Shown piece after piece: positions 1 through 12,289 of a DNA stretch of 64,000 nt; within the stretch, counting starts at the first letter, position 1, and every line of letters starts with the position of its first letter. The stretch spans positions 53,533,003-53,597,002 of the forward strand of contig CM070604.1 of NCBI GenBank assembly GCA_036346395.1. The letters run 5' to 3'. Source of the stretch: Hsuehochloa calcarea. Taxonomy: Eukaryota; Streptophyta; Magnoliopsida; Poales; Poaceae. The translations under genes and the position numbers were made by a program. The notes beneath the pieces are model-generated. The model worked only from the letters and a program-made list of their open reading frames with translations. It was not told the origin of the DNA and did not search any database.

Positions 1-2100
1 ATGGGTGAAATGATGGAAAGGGCGAGGTAGATCGAAAGGTTACTGTGACGATCGCTCAATTACATGACCACGTAATCATGTGGGGTAACGAGTATGATTG
101 TCTCTTGTGGGTAAAGTGTACAACATCTGCAGAGTCAAAACTGTTTAAACAGCCGTGCCTACGGTAAAAGGCGGACATGTGAACTTAACTTGAGTTAGTT
201 CTATTTCAAAAACTTTTGTGGATGGGTTGGAAAATGTGCGGGGCTCACCTAGCCCTTGAATTGGATTTTTCCTGGGTATTCTTACCCAGCGTTGGTAATA
301 GGTGGGTACGACCACCAACAAAAATATAAGCATGAAGGTGGAGGTAGCCTCTGCTTTTATTAATTATTGCACAATTATTCTCTTTAAAAATGCAATTTTG
401 TTAAAATGCTAAGTGATAGAATTTTCAAATATCTGTAGTTACAAATGCTGCTTTACACAAATAAAAGAACCCGAGCCATCCTTGTTACACCTTGTATATA
501 TATTATTGCATCTGTGTGTGTTGGCTCGCGAGCACGGTAGTTGTGCTCATCCTCGCTCTTTCCCCAAACCCTCAGAAACAGGAACCCTGGAGCTATCAAC
601 TACAATGAGGATCCAGAAGTCTGAAGACTCGAGAATCGTTGAAGCATAGTTTAGTCCTTAGATGTTCTAATCTCACCCCAGTTTAGCTGACTCCGTCGGT
701 TCTTGTGTGCCTCCTATATTGTCCGAGGTTTTCGGATAATATCAGGCGTACATGGGTTCCCCAGTCACTTGCCTGCGGTAAGATGTGCCCTCACCCCTTT
801 GCTTCCGTTGTTGCTTCCGCTATCTTTTGTAATGTATTCATTTGGCCTGTACGGCCCTTATTATAAAAATTGACCCGAAGCGGTCCATGTAAACTCTGAT
901 GTGTAAATTAATGAATGAAATGATTTTACGTCATGTATGGTTTGATTCAGCATTGTGCTTGTGAAGTGCTATCTACTGATCCAGGGAATAGCACAGCAGT
1001 TTCACAGAGGAGTCCGGACGAAGAAATCCGGGGTCCGACAGATGGTATAAGTGCGGTTCATAGAAATGGTGTCATTAAACATTGACGAGGCTAGTGTCAG
1101 TGGGAGCGGGAAAGCGCAGGCAGCGGGTGATGATAGGAGCACTGAATGTGTTGATTTAGAGGATGACTCGGTTAGAAGGCTTACCGAGAATTTTGTAAAA
1201 AAAAGGCGGCGGGAGAATGGTGGTTGGCCCATATTGTCTGCCATGATTTTCTACCAAACCATCCAAATGACTTAAGAGTCCAATCAGGATGCCGACACAG
1301 GATCAGATGGCAGCGAAGAGGACACGCCTAAGAGTGTAAGGGGTGTTGCTCGTGTTGGTGGAATTCTATAAACGAAGGTGGGGTACATGTTAACAAAGAT
1401 GGATGAACATGTAGTGTGGTCACTTGAACTGTCACATGACCACAAGTCCCAATGGGGGTTTGATGATGGTACTCTGTTAGTTACCCCCCCCCCTTTAGGG
1501 GGCACCAGGCGCCCCTTCGGGGAGGCTCCGGGGAAGACCCAGAGGCTGCCGGAGGGTCGCTGGGGTACTGCGAGGCCAGAAGCAACAAATCCTCCAGGGT
1601 CACCTCGGGGGAACCAGAGGGGGCCCGCGACTGACCCCACCTCGGCAGTACCAAGCGCCTCTTTGGGATGCTCCGGGTGAAGCCCGAAGACCACCGGAGC
1701 ACCGCAAGCTCAGGAGCAACGGTTCGTTCGGGGCCACCTCGGGAGAAGCGAATGGTGCCCGAGGCCACCTAGGCTCGAGGGTGTCCTATACCCCGCGAGG
1801 TGCCTTGGGTGCCGGTGGACCAAGCCTAGGAGGGTCCACCATGGGCCGAAGGCTACGCGTAGGAGCGGGAAAAGCCCATGTAGCCCCTACACGCATAAGA
1901 CCTTTTTAGGGATAGGATAATAATATCAAGTACCCTGTTAAGAGGGCTATAAATAGCCGTCTTCCCCAATGTAACAAGATAGATCCAATTTTTTGGACCA
2001 ACTAATACACACATCTTTTTCTGGCAACTGGTCTCTTCTCTTGAGGATTCTCTGGTCACTCCAAGGACACCGGGGGTCCCCTCTCTTGCTATATAGCATT
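1..2100. other. Repeat-like DNA with no recognisable gene
   Basis: No reading frame here resembles a known protein. From about 1475 to 2090 the DNA becomes GC-rich. It begins with TGTTAG followed by a run of nine C, and near 1949 holds a CTATAAATAG promoter-like motif. This looks like a retrotransposon LTR inserted upstream of the MULE remnant, but I could not find a matching terminal CA and target duplication, so the boundaries are open. Confidence 0.35.
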
Positions 2101-2109
2101 CTTTTGCTA

Positions 2110-2800
2110 CGACAGTACGGACTTCACGATCACAATGCTGAACGACCACACTTGCGAGCTGAGTGAGCCGCAGCAGCAGCACATGAATGTCATTTCCGCA
2201 TATGTGGCAAGCCTCATCAGTCACCTAGTTTCGGAGGATGTGCCAGTCTCCCCTAAGATGTTGATGATAGGTGTTGCTAATTGTGTTGGCTATCCAGTCA
2301 GCTACCGCTAGGTTCAACATGCTAAGCAGAAGGTGATCAAGGCTATGCACGAAACATATGTGGATGCGTACAACCTTGTGCCAATGATGCTTCAGCAGAT
2401 TGTAGAAGCAAACCCGGGCATGTACATAAACAAATTGGACATAATAAATCCCCATGGAGGCCCCAATTTCTACATATTGGACCGTGTCTTCTGGGTCTTC
2501 AGTCAGGCTATAGAGGAATTCAAGTTCTATCATCCCGTGCTCACAATGGATGATACGTACTTTTCTTACAGGGAGGTACAAGAGCACCATACTGACTGTG
2601 TTGGTGGCAGATGCAAATGACCAACTTCTTCCCGTTGGCTTTGCCATCGTTGAAAATGAGAACACGGGTGGTTGGTTGTAGTTCCTTGCAAATTTGAAGC
2701 AAGCTGTTGTGGGCGACCGGCCTAATGTGTCTTATTATAGACGTAATGCAAGGTTGTTGTCTGCGCTCAACACCATGAAGAATAGGATGCAAGTATGCAA
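2110..2800 (+). pseudogene. MULE (mudrA-like) transposase remnant
   Basis: Pieces in more than one forward frame read like the middle of a Mutator-like (MURA) transposase. A helical part reads KVIKAMHETYVDAYNLVP and is followed by NPGMYINK. The catalytic-core start reads FWVFSQAIEEFKFYHPVL then TMDDTYFSYR, where family members have a VDGT-like motif. After a frameshift comes DANDQLLPVGFAIVENENT, matching the family pattern in which the protein handles DNA transposition in the nucleus. An in-frame TAG at about 2310, a frameshift near 2580 and a TAG near 2680 make it non-functional. No terminal inverted repeats were found, so the element's borders are unknown. Confidence 0.6.
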
Positions 2801-3888
2801 CCCCCCTATAGTGGAATGATGTGGAAACCTAGTGGTGCATGAGGCATCTTGCAACAAATTTCTTCAGCTGGTTCCGCAGTAGAAAAATTATCTATTATTT
2901 TGTCCTAACACATCATATTTCTACAGGTTAGGTGTAGCAATGACACCGATTCACCTGATGAAGATGCGGCCTTCCTAGCTACTCCCAGGCAAGAGTACAC
3001 CGCGCTTGGAGTTGCACCGTACCACTCAGGGTGGCCCCCTAGCCTACAGTTAGCACTACCACCACCAGTTCAGAGGCGCATATCACGATGTCACTTTGTA
3101 GCACCACAGCGAGCAAGGTAGTATGTCGTACTAGCACAACCAGAGCTCTGTCGGTCCCATGGCAGATTGGATTTATAATATGCTTTGAGATGACGAGATT
3201 GGATAGAGTCAGCTTGCTAGAGCACCGCAACCCACTCAGTGATCTCCTTATGTTCTCCGAACAGATAGAGACTCACCGGACCGGTTGACGTACCCCACAG
3301 GTCAAATTGCACACAGGACTAGGCCGCGCAGCAGGCACCACATGGCGACTTAGACGAGTGATCCAGATTGTATCCAGTTTATAGCTCTCCATATGCACAT
3401 TGTACTTCTTTGTATGGAGCATGTACTTAGTTTGTATCACTTCGTCTCTAGGTTGTATGGTGTTTTAACTATGTATGCATTTTCCATCCATTGCATGTTC
3501 TTTCCATCCAATTCAAACAATAGCATAGGTACTACATATTACGCAGAGACACTGGTACAACAACACACGTGGTAGTGGACCTTAAACACTGCAGGACAAA
3601 CGATAAAGTTTCGCACTAGAACGAACCCTGCGCGCCATGTAACACACCAGCTTTTGGCAGCGAATTGAAACCTCGTTGAGCTTTCCAATGCTGAAAGATT
3701 CTTTCTTGCAGACGTGAGTGCACCTCCATTCGCCAAAATTTACTCCTTCAACACTACACCATAACCGCTTATAAAATCAGGGTATAATTCACCACCGCAG
3801 CCAACACTCCACTCGACCTAATTTTGAAACAAGGAGAGATGAGGGAGAAGAGAGAGAGAGAGAGTAGATCACTTCGTCGGGTTTAGGG
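2801..3888. other. Transposon-derived or intergenic filler
   Basis: Probably a continuation of the decayed DNA transposon. Short open stretches near 2930-3160 carry no motif I can name. A GA-rich run lies at 3835-3865. No gene can be supported. Confidence 0.3.
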
Positions 3889-4520
3889 ATGTCAGACTAT
3901 AGGGAGATGATGCGGAAGCAGAAGTGGGTTGCCAGGAAGGCGGGAACTTACCCTGATCGTTCTTGCAAGGGTACACATGTACCACCAGAGTTTCCACGCG
4001 CATAGTGCGACTGCGGTAACCCAGCAATGGTCATTCAGTCCATAGATCCAGATACCGCCACCCTGCCGTACTGCACGTGCGGGGATTACGGAGTAAGAGA
4101 GTATCACACATCGATATTTCACATTGCACGTTGCATTTTACATATCGCTAACTTTATCCGTGCATAATAGCAACCGTTGTGCTTTTAATGGATTGACGGT
4201 TTGGAGAAGTACAACAAGACATTCATTTAGCAGAAGTACATGCTGAACTACGCAGTTGAGCCCTAGAACTTTACCCGTTGGAAACCTTACTCAATCGAGA
4301 GCGGGGAAGACAAGGGAAATACACCGATGGTCTGTGCGGAACCAAAGTAGTGGTGTAAGCTCACAAGTATCCTTCCAGCCGAACATGATGCCCTAACGAA
4401 GGCTCGAGTCGAGCGCGAGGAAGACAAGAGAAAGACACCAATGGTCCCCGAATCTCCTGCTGAGCGGGAGCTTAAATGTCCTGCAAGTCAAGTACTGGGC
4501 AACCCTTGCGAAGACCCCCA
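3889..4520 (+). pseudogene. GRF-type zinc-finger ORF remnant of a transposon
   Basis: An ATG at 3889 opens a frame with CKGTHVPPEFPRA, then a TAG stop, then CDCGNPAMVIQS and PYCTCGDY. The spacing of cysteines and the CG-x-PA motif match the small GRF-like zinc-finger ORFs often found in grass transposons and related plant genes. The downstream stretch contains EREEDKRKTPMV-like charged sequence and several stops. It is best read as a dead transposon-linked ORF. The domain name rests on motif spacing only. Confidence 0.4.
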
Positions 4521-5400
4521 CCCTTTAGGGTGGCCAGAGACAAGGAAAAGGCATTGATAAACCGTGTGAGGAATATAACGCATGACTTCTTTTCCATCCC
4601 CCGAGTGTTCTCGATTCCAAAAAATGCATATGTATAATACAAGTGGTTCAAGTTAATGGTTTGTGCATTTTTACCATTTGTACCATAGAAGTAAGGCAGA
4701 CATAATATCCACCTAACCAAACCTTACGCACAAAGTCTTATTGTTGGGTTGAAATCTTATCTTTGTAATTTAATTCCATTACTATTCTCTATTTATTTAC
4801 TTTTTAAAAAATACCTTTTTCTAATTTATGTCTGCTTTTATACGCGTTCCTATCGGAGAAGGGACATTACCGCGGTATGAATGGTTTTCTCTACCACGCT
4901 CTGGAAGGACGGGAGGCTCCAGGCCACAACCAGCGGCTCCCTCGCGAAGGCATGCCAGCATCCAACGGTTCCGTGCACGGCAGACCACCTCCAGCTCCAG
5001 CGGTTCCCGACCACGACAGGCTGCATGCAGCGCTTCCGAAGAGCCAAAAACTCTTCTCAATCACACACTAGTACCGCACTTGTGTTCTGAGAGGCACATA
5101 CGACACCAAACCACCACTAGTACCATGTAACATCAGGCTATGCAGGAAAAATCTGAACAAGCAAAGCAGGCAGTAGCACATAACGGCTGCATGTCACACA
5201 CAGTAACGACTCGAGCAAAGCAATACCCGTACACTAGCACCGCACAGTAGCTGCATGTCACAGGCCATGCAGGAACGACTCTTAACAAGCGCCGCGTCGG
5301 AGAGCATGGCACACCATCCCGACTCGGAAAACAACGTACCATGGAGAGGAGTCCGGCCATGCTTGCATGCCCCCGATATTAGTGACAACATCGAGGTGAT
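4521..5400. other. Intergenic, no gene recognised
   Basis: GC-rich segment without a supported reading frame. A short motif (GCTGCATGTCACA) occurs twice, near 5188 and 5250. The part next to 5400 is the region just past the kinase transcript end. Confidence 0.4.
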
Positions 5401-5422
5401 GCGACGCGAGACAAGGCGCCAT

Positions 5423-5428
5423 TTTATT
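5423..5428 (-). promoter_or_regulatory. Candidate AATAAA polyadenylation signal of the kinase gene
   Basis: On the minus strand the sequence reads GATAAATAAAATGG, about 100 bp past the kinase stop codon. Its position fits a plant near-upstream poly(A) element. This is an inference from sequence and distance only. Confidence 0.4.
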
Positions 5429-5525
5429 TATCACAAGCAACATGACAGACCTTGGTTTTCCAGGATAGTTTTGGTGAAGGGTTGCGTGGAGCAGAGCGTC
5501 GCCTCGACATCTTGTTTCTTCATCT

Positions 5526-8500
5526 TCAGCTCACGAGCTTCCTCTGAACGAGAGCTCTCTCGCCTGGCATCTCGTATGAGCGCCGAAAGGGGTCGGTCGG
5601 GCCACGCCACGCCCTGGCTCCCACAGGCAAGGTCCGCCTCACGGTATTCCCATGAGTTCTCGCCTTCATGTCCGCAAACTTCTCAGAAGTCAAGCCTGAC
5701 GCCCTGTTGGAGCCCATTGTCAGCTGAGACAGCTTCTCAGCAATGTCAGGTGCACGAGGGCTCTGGTCCTTAACAAGGTAATTTCCTACACAAGGGTCGA
5801 AAGAAGTAATGTCAATTGGAGATGTAAGCATGAAAAATCTAGGGTGGCAACAAAGATCTATTAAAGTATACCACTACAGAATGTCTGGAAGTCGGCACTA
5901 TACTCACCATTGCCCCTTAATGGTGGTGGTGGTCTGGACCAAGGCTGATTCATAGCGTTCACCTTTGTCAGTTTATGGTTGCTCTCCGGAGCCTGCAACA
6001 GAGAATAAATATTCTCGAGTCACTGAAATAGTAGAAACTAACTGTACGAAAAGAAAAGAGTTTATATTCACCTGATGATTCAACTCCAGTTTCCTTTGCA
6101 CACCAGCTGCAACAATGACAAGGTAATTGTTAACTCCAGGTACAATGGCCACAAATCCTAAATATGAATTCGGTATGACACACCATCTTAAATGGCTTAC
6201 CTGCTCTTGCTGGACTGTTAGTGCTCAAGTATGAGTAATTAACTGCTGGTCTCCCATTGGATAAAGTACCCACAGAATATCTCCTAGCATTCTTCTGATC
6301 CACAGCTCCTTTAGCCCCGACTACACGATACATTATTCATATTACTTCAACAACGATGCTCTACAAAAACTAATATGATTTTGCGGATCTCGAAAATATT
6401 GACAAACCTGATGGGGGTGTCGATGCATATGCGGTTGATCTGAACCGAAGTGAAGGGGGGATATAGAAGCATGGCTGTAACAGACAATTATGGTAAGGTC
6501 ATGAAGCAAATTAATTCATCATCTACTATAGTATGGAAAGCCATCATAAATATGACCTGAAAGAAGGAATGCTGCAAAACCTCCACTGCTGTTGGTCTTC
6601 TTCGTGGGTCCCATGAGCAAAGCCACTGTGGCAAACAGTAACTTGTTATTCATCATTTATTTCGGACATGGTCATCTTTTACACTACTTCAAGCAAAGAT
6701 AGGCAACATTGATATGTACCGAAATAAGGTTGACCGCATCTTCACTTGCTGAAGGAACCACTTCCGAAAGATGTATGCTTTCAGACTGTAAGAATATGAT
6801 ACAGCAGTTATGTACGAACCACTCTTGTTTCGACAATAGAGAGAGTAAGGCTACCAAAAAAATTCTACCTGAGGAAACTGAAAACGAATAGATGCTGCAA
6901 GCTGCAATCCTTCAGCCCAAGTACGCTGATTTGGAGTGCCAAGAATGCTACAAATTTTGTAAAGCTCATCTGCTTCACTGAAAGACAGAACATAGAATTA
7001 TAAAATGCTAATCTGTAAGGAATAAGATGGAAGAACGTAAGGCCACACCACATTGATCACAAAATAACATTTTCACACTGCAAGAGCTTTCTAGAGTAGA
7101 AAATTTTCCTATTTGTTAAAATGGTTGACGGTGACTATTTCACCTATAAGAGCATGCTTTGCTTAATATTTACTATTAGAACCGAATTTATATCTTCAAT
7201 TAATTTGGCACATTTCAACCAAAAGAACAAAATAATAAAACTGGGTTCAGTAGAAAAATAAAATGCATACCTTGAGCCAGGGAAAAGAGGTCGCAGTGAA
7301 AAAAGCTCCGCGATGATGGCACCCATTGCCCACATGTCTGGAAATGCATTTGGGGAATAAGCACGTTGTAAAATGGTAGCAATTTGCTTTCTGGTAAATG
7401 CATAAATGTTCTTCACTCACCAACTGCTGAGTTATAAACAGAAGCTTGAAGCAGAATTTCAGGGGCACGATACCTATGTTGATAGTAAATATTAGCATCT
7501 TTGTTTTATTGTATATAACTTAAGCAATTATCAGACTTCAAAAATAGCCCACCAGCGAGTGGAAACATATTCTGTGTACGGTGGTTCAGAAGAAATCTCA
7601 CGAGCAAGCCCAAAATCTGCTATCTTGATGAGCTCCTTTGTAACTAGCAAATTTTCTGAAATAACAAAATGTCACAGTACCAATAAGTGATGGTTGGTAT
7701 TTGCTAACAATAAACATGGTCAGTCCCAAACAGAACACATTGCAGGTAAGTTAACAATGATTGATGACCCAATGTTTCGTCCTCCTTTTATTTATTTATT
7801 ATTATTATTGCTCTTATGGACAGACAAGCACTAATGCTCTATCAAAGGACTAATCATTCATGGCCCACTATTATGCTTGCATTGTGTGGGTCTGTGCTCC
7901 AAGTGCTAAATTATCAATGCATAGATCACCCTATGCATACCTGGGACATGAGCAAGGAAAATAAAAGAGATAACATAGAGTACATCATGCTGCAAGTATC
8001 ATCAATGCAAAATTAATCGATACAACCACTCAAAACATTTTGACTAGTACAAGTCTTGTCGCTCAACAACAAAGTGAATTGTTACCCATGTATAGCACTA
8101 TTAAAGTAGAATTCTTAAGTTGTTCGAACTGACGAGGCATGAAATAGCTTTTGAAAAGATGGACTTTAGATCGAAAGATGAATATTTTTTCTTACCATAC
8201 AAAAAGAGAGATGTTTTGATGTCGTTAGCTCTTTTTCATATTGTCTAGGTTCTAACACAATACCACATAAAAACAGCTCAGCTATTGCACAACAAAACAT
8301 TATAAGCAACTCCAGAGTTTGGACGCATGCCAGGTGTGGAAGATCACAACCATACCAGGCTTAAGGTCACGGTGAAAGTATCCACGTTGATGCATGTGGC
8401 TCAGAGCTTGAAATATTTGAAAGCACCAATTTCGGACTTCAGTCTCCGAAAAGGTCTTTCCCCTGTTCTTCATCAGCTGGTAGAGACTGCATTCCTATCA

Positions 8501-9269
8501 TCACCGCATAGAGCACATAAAACTTCAGTCGGCTTACAGGTTACAAGCACCGAAACAAAAAACACCAGAACAAGGGCTATGAATGGTCTATACCATGTAT
8601 TCAAAAACAAAGAATAACATGTCGTTCTCTCTTATGACTTCCTTGAGCTTCACAATGTTTGGATGGTTCATCCTTCGTAAGGACTGTTGATCAAATAAAT
8701 TAACCCAAAACAAAGTAATGGTAGCCATGATAAAATTGGTTACATGTTACATAACAGTAAATCACCTTCACTTCACGGAGATTGACGCACTCCTCCCAAG
8801 AATAATATTTTTTCTTCATTTTCTTGATTGCAACCTGTGAAGGCCAGGTATGTCAACAAGGTGCAAAAAAATGAATATCCAGGTAAGGCGATGACAACAT
8901 CACATTATTGGTTACTTCCATAAGACAGATCACAATGCCTTAAGATATGAATTGAAAAGGAAGTAGCTCCAATTTAATTTATACAAAAAGTAGCCACCTA
9001 ACTCGCTAGCTTCCAGAGTAACAAAACAGCAGCTAAACTGTGTAGTTACTGAGAAAAATTAAGGCAAAAGAAGCACATATTGGAGCAAGAAGAGTGGCAT
9101 ACCACTTCACCGCTTTCTTTATTGATTGCACGCCAAACACTCCCAAATGTACCGTCACCAACTTCCTTAATAATCGTATACCTGGATCACAATACAAGAA
9201 CACAGTTAGCAGACATTCAGAGTTCCGAGCTCATGATCATCTCAAGGGGGTGTCATTTTACCTCTCCAT
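5526..9269 (-). CDS. CDKF-4: MAK-like/CDKF-type Ser/Thr protein kinase (MHK, rice CDKF-4-like)
   Basis: Sixteen coding exons join in frame to 472 aa: 9269-9262, 9181-9103, 8834-8766, 8683-8594, 8494-8356, 7655-7553, 7473-7421, 7337-7271, 6977-6869, 6785-6720, 6625-6557, 6474-6408, 6320-6201, 6106-6072, 5992-5908, 5785-5526. All introns are GT-AG. The first coding exon is only 8 nt (ATGGAGAG). The kinase domain is complete: glycine loop GDGTFGSV (11-18), lysine in VAIKK (33), HRDLKPEN with catalytic Asp125, DFG 142-144, a TEY activation motif 156-158, and APE 166-168. The basic, Ser/Pro-rich C-tail (about 290-472) is typical of plant MHK/CDKF kinases of the CMGC group related to animal MAK/ICK. 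It phosphorylates Ser/Thr on protein substrates; the substrate here is unknown. The 5' UTR continues upstream through spliced segments to about 11.2 kb. I favour CDKF-4 over CDKF-3 from recalled synteny. Confidence 0.92.
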
Positions 9270-11350
9270 TTTATTAGATGGAGTGCAAAGGTGGCCTTAT
9301 TTTAGAACAGTCCTATAATCACAAACAAGACTCATATGTGTGTTGCTGGGATGCCATTGGAGGGTAGATCACCAAAGTCACCAGAGGCTTTTTCCAAAGC
9401 TCTGTAAGCAATACCCATACTCCGTGACAAAAAAAAAATTATTGAACACCTTTGCTCTGGAATTATAACAAAATGAATTAGAGTATCGGAAGGGATGGAA
9501 AATTACAAAGAAACCAATGACTACTAATGTTTTACATTTTCTGATTTTGCTTTATGACTGAATCATAAATAATCCCAGCTTAAAATAGAAATTTCAAGCA
9601 TACCTAAGGTTACACCATCAAAAGTGAAGCCTGATGAAGAACAGCGCACACAGTACACACAAAAGATTGGGCTTGTCAAACTGAAAACTCGCGGTGATAG
9701 GGGAGAAGAGAGCAAAAAGAAGCAAAGAAAACCAGAACCTGCTGAGGGCAAGAGATGCATTAGATGATCAGAACAGGAACAGGCACACCATGAAAATATC
9801 CGGCTACTATCTTCTCAAATAAAAGCGTACCTAAAGCTTATATCTGACAACAAAAATTTACTCGTTAGATCCGAGTGTCCAAAGAAGTTCCGACAGTAAC
9901 TTTTGCCGGCTGTTCAGTGCCACAACAAAAATTACCGAAATGTTGCCAGAGGAAGAGTCGCACCATGCTCGAATAAGTGTGCTACAGTAGCACTGCAGTC
10001 ACTAGTTGACTAGTGTCCAGCAGCATGGGACCAGGCAAGGCAGTCGCTAAATGAAGTGTGATCTTCAGGTGCAATTGACAAAAGAGATGACAAGGAAGTC
10101 TCCGTAAAGAGAAAACCTCCAGCCAAGAACTTCCTCGAGCAGTGAGACGTGGGATACAGAGGAACTTGCTGTGTAAAGGGTGTGCTCCATATCCTTTCTG
10201 AGAATGCTATAACCCCAGCGGTGAACGGTGCTGAAACCTGCACAAGCCAAAGTGATAAATAAGCAACGAACATATAGCTGAAAACGTGTGACGACGAAGT
10301 AACACTACACAACACAACAGAACCAAACTATACTATGTGAGCCTACGAGCATCATCGAAAATTCAAAACACACACCACACGTATAAACTAGTGCATTAGA
10401 CAAACATGTATAACATTCATCCCAAGGAGATGCTTCCATAACAAACGCGGTTTCTTCAGATCAACAATAGTATGCTCAATGGCATCAACAGTTTGATCGA
10501 AATCCTTACCCTATTTCTCCTGATTAATTTTGCTGAGAGCACATCGATAGCCACACATGTAACATGGTGTATTGGTGTGATGCAATAGGATATCACAGAG
10601 TATAGGAGCTGGACGAAACTATGCACACACCATCAGTCCCGAATACAGCAAATTCGCCTCTATCAAACATACTGTACAAATCAAAACACATAACCAGAAG
10701 ACCCCCTTCCCACCCTAAATTAGACATCACACACGTGCAATTCAGCGCGAATCGATGTGACGGATGTGCGGGAAGTGAAACGTAACCCTAATCAAGCACC
10801 AGCGCCTCGAACATCGCGTAATCCCCCATGGAATTCACCAATCAAACACCACATGATCCCTCAGGCCCCCGATTCCCCCCGTCAACCTCCCCCGGAGCCG
10901 AATCGAAACAACTTAAACGAACAAATCTCGCATCAACCCGATTACTCCAACTGCCCTCGTCCTGGATCTCAGAACACACCGCGCCGATCAAACAACCATC
11001 GCACGATCCCGCAACCCCAGCCGGCCCCTCCCACCAAACCCCACCACGATTCAACCACGCGTCGCTCGACCTCTCCCGCGTCGATTTTTTCCGACCAAAT
11101 CAGACCCGAATTGGGGGAGAAGACGACGCACGAGAGGAGAGGGGGGGGGGGATCGAGCGAGCAGAGCCACCGACCTGGGAGCCTCTCGGCATAACCACGC
11201 GTCACCGCCGCCGCCGCCGATGGATCCAGGGGACGCCGCCGCGGCCTCCAGCGCTGATGGGGTGGGGAGGGGGAAGGGTGGGTGGGTGGGTCAACACCGC
11301 CACGCGCGGTGAGGAGGAGGGGAGCGGATGGATGGGTGGGTGGGTTGCTC
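9270..11350 (-). other. Probable spliced 5' UTR and promoter region of the kinase gene
   Basis: Upstream of the kinase ATG on the minus strand are candidate non-coding exons, for example 9402-9262 after a TTACAG acceptor and a segment near 10010-10237. A C-rich plus-strand (G-rich minus-strand) block at 10750-11350 is the likely CpG-rich 5' end. It includes a run of G at about 11143-11152. Reading frames in this block are composition artefacts. Exon borders are not proven. Confidence 0.4.
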
Positions 11351-11399
11351 GGGGATTTTTCGTCGTGCCCCCGCCCTCCTCCCCTGATTTATCCGTCCA

Positions 11400-12285
11400 A
11401 TGTGGCGCCTATTTGCACTTCAGTCCTTGTGCAACTCTGCTATTACCAAACCAGCCTCCCTGCGGTCTCCACGACGCTACGTTGACATAACGACGTTGTC
11501 CACACGATCGGGGGCTCGGGGCAATTCGCTTTATATTACTGAATTACTTCGAGTCTTTATAGTATATATCACTACGTCTTATTGACATATGAGCTTTGAG
11601 TTCAAATTATAGTCTTACAATGAATGATATATTATGAATTGTATAGTTATTCAGTAATATATTATAAATTTAATGTCCCCAAACAAACATCACCGGTACA
11701 AACCAAATTATGGGTAGGAGATATCTTTTTTGGCTTTAAGTAAAGAAGCTGTGCCTGGTACGCTGGGTCGTGGGTGCTCGCCTGCTCTGATTGGTTCATC
11801 CGTTCGCGCTTGATTAGTGCATGTTTTAGAAGGATTTGTTACATGGTATGGTCCGTAAAATACAATTATGATCATTCATTTTTATTATAATATATTTATA
11901 AAATATACCAAAATTATAATATTAAAAAATACTCTCCAATACTTATATATATTGTAACACTTTTATATATTTATTATAAAGTTTGACTGCTCATTGCTCA
12001 AAACGGCTTCCTCTCGTGACCGTGACCGGAGGGCGTAGTAAACTCTGCTACTTGTTGCAAATAATTTGTTCTTGAGATGTTGAGAATAATTGGGGAGTCA
12101 GGGAACTAACATGCCGCATTTTTAGTGGTCTCTCTAAAATCGATTTAATTATTCATTACCGGGCCCGAATGAAGCCCAACTCGAGGGCCATTATTATGGA
12201 CCGGCCCAGCTAGCCCGGGTCCATTCCGCCGGCAAGAAAGACCGGGCGGTAGGGTAGGTGGGCGTCGTGGAAGCGTCGTCTCGTC
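11400..12285. promoter_or_regulatory. Shared intergenic region between two divergent genes
   Basis: About 0.9 kb lies between the 5' end of the kinase (minus) and the 5' end of the 370-aa gene (plus). It is AT-rich in the middle (11580-11990) with GC-rich shoulders. It probably holds both promoters; no specific element could be assigned. Confidence 0.4.
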
Positions 12286-12289
12286 GTGT

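Noticed and set aside
1475..2090. Possible complete solo LTR
   Set aside because: It starts with TG and has a TATA-like motif, but I could not find a CA end followed by a copy of the five bases (TACTC) before the start.
5255..5773. 172-codon plus-strand frame over the last kinase exon
   Set aside because: It is antisense to a well-supported exon and lacks features of its own.
10757..11490. Two overlapping frames of 145 and 220 codons upstream of the kinase
   Set aside because: The region is C-rich 5' UTR/CpG DNA of the minus-strand gene. The peptides are Pro/Arg/His-rich with no family resemblance.
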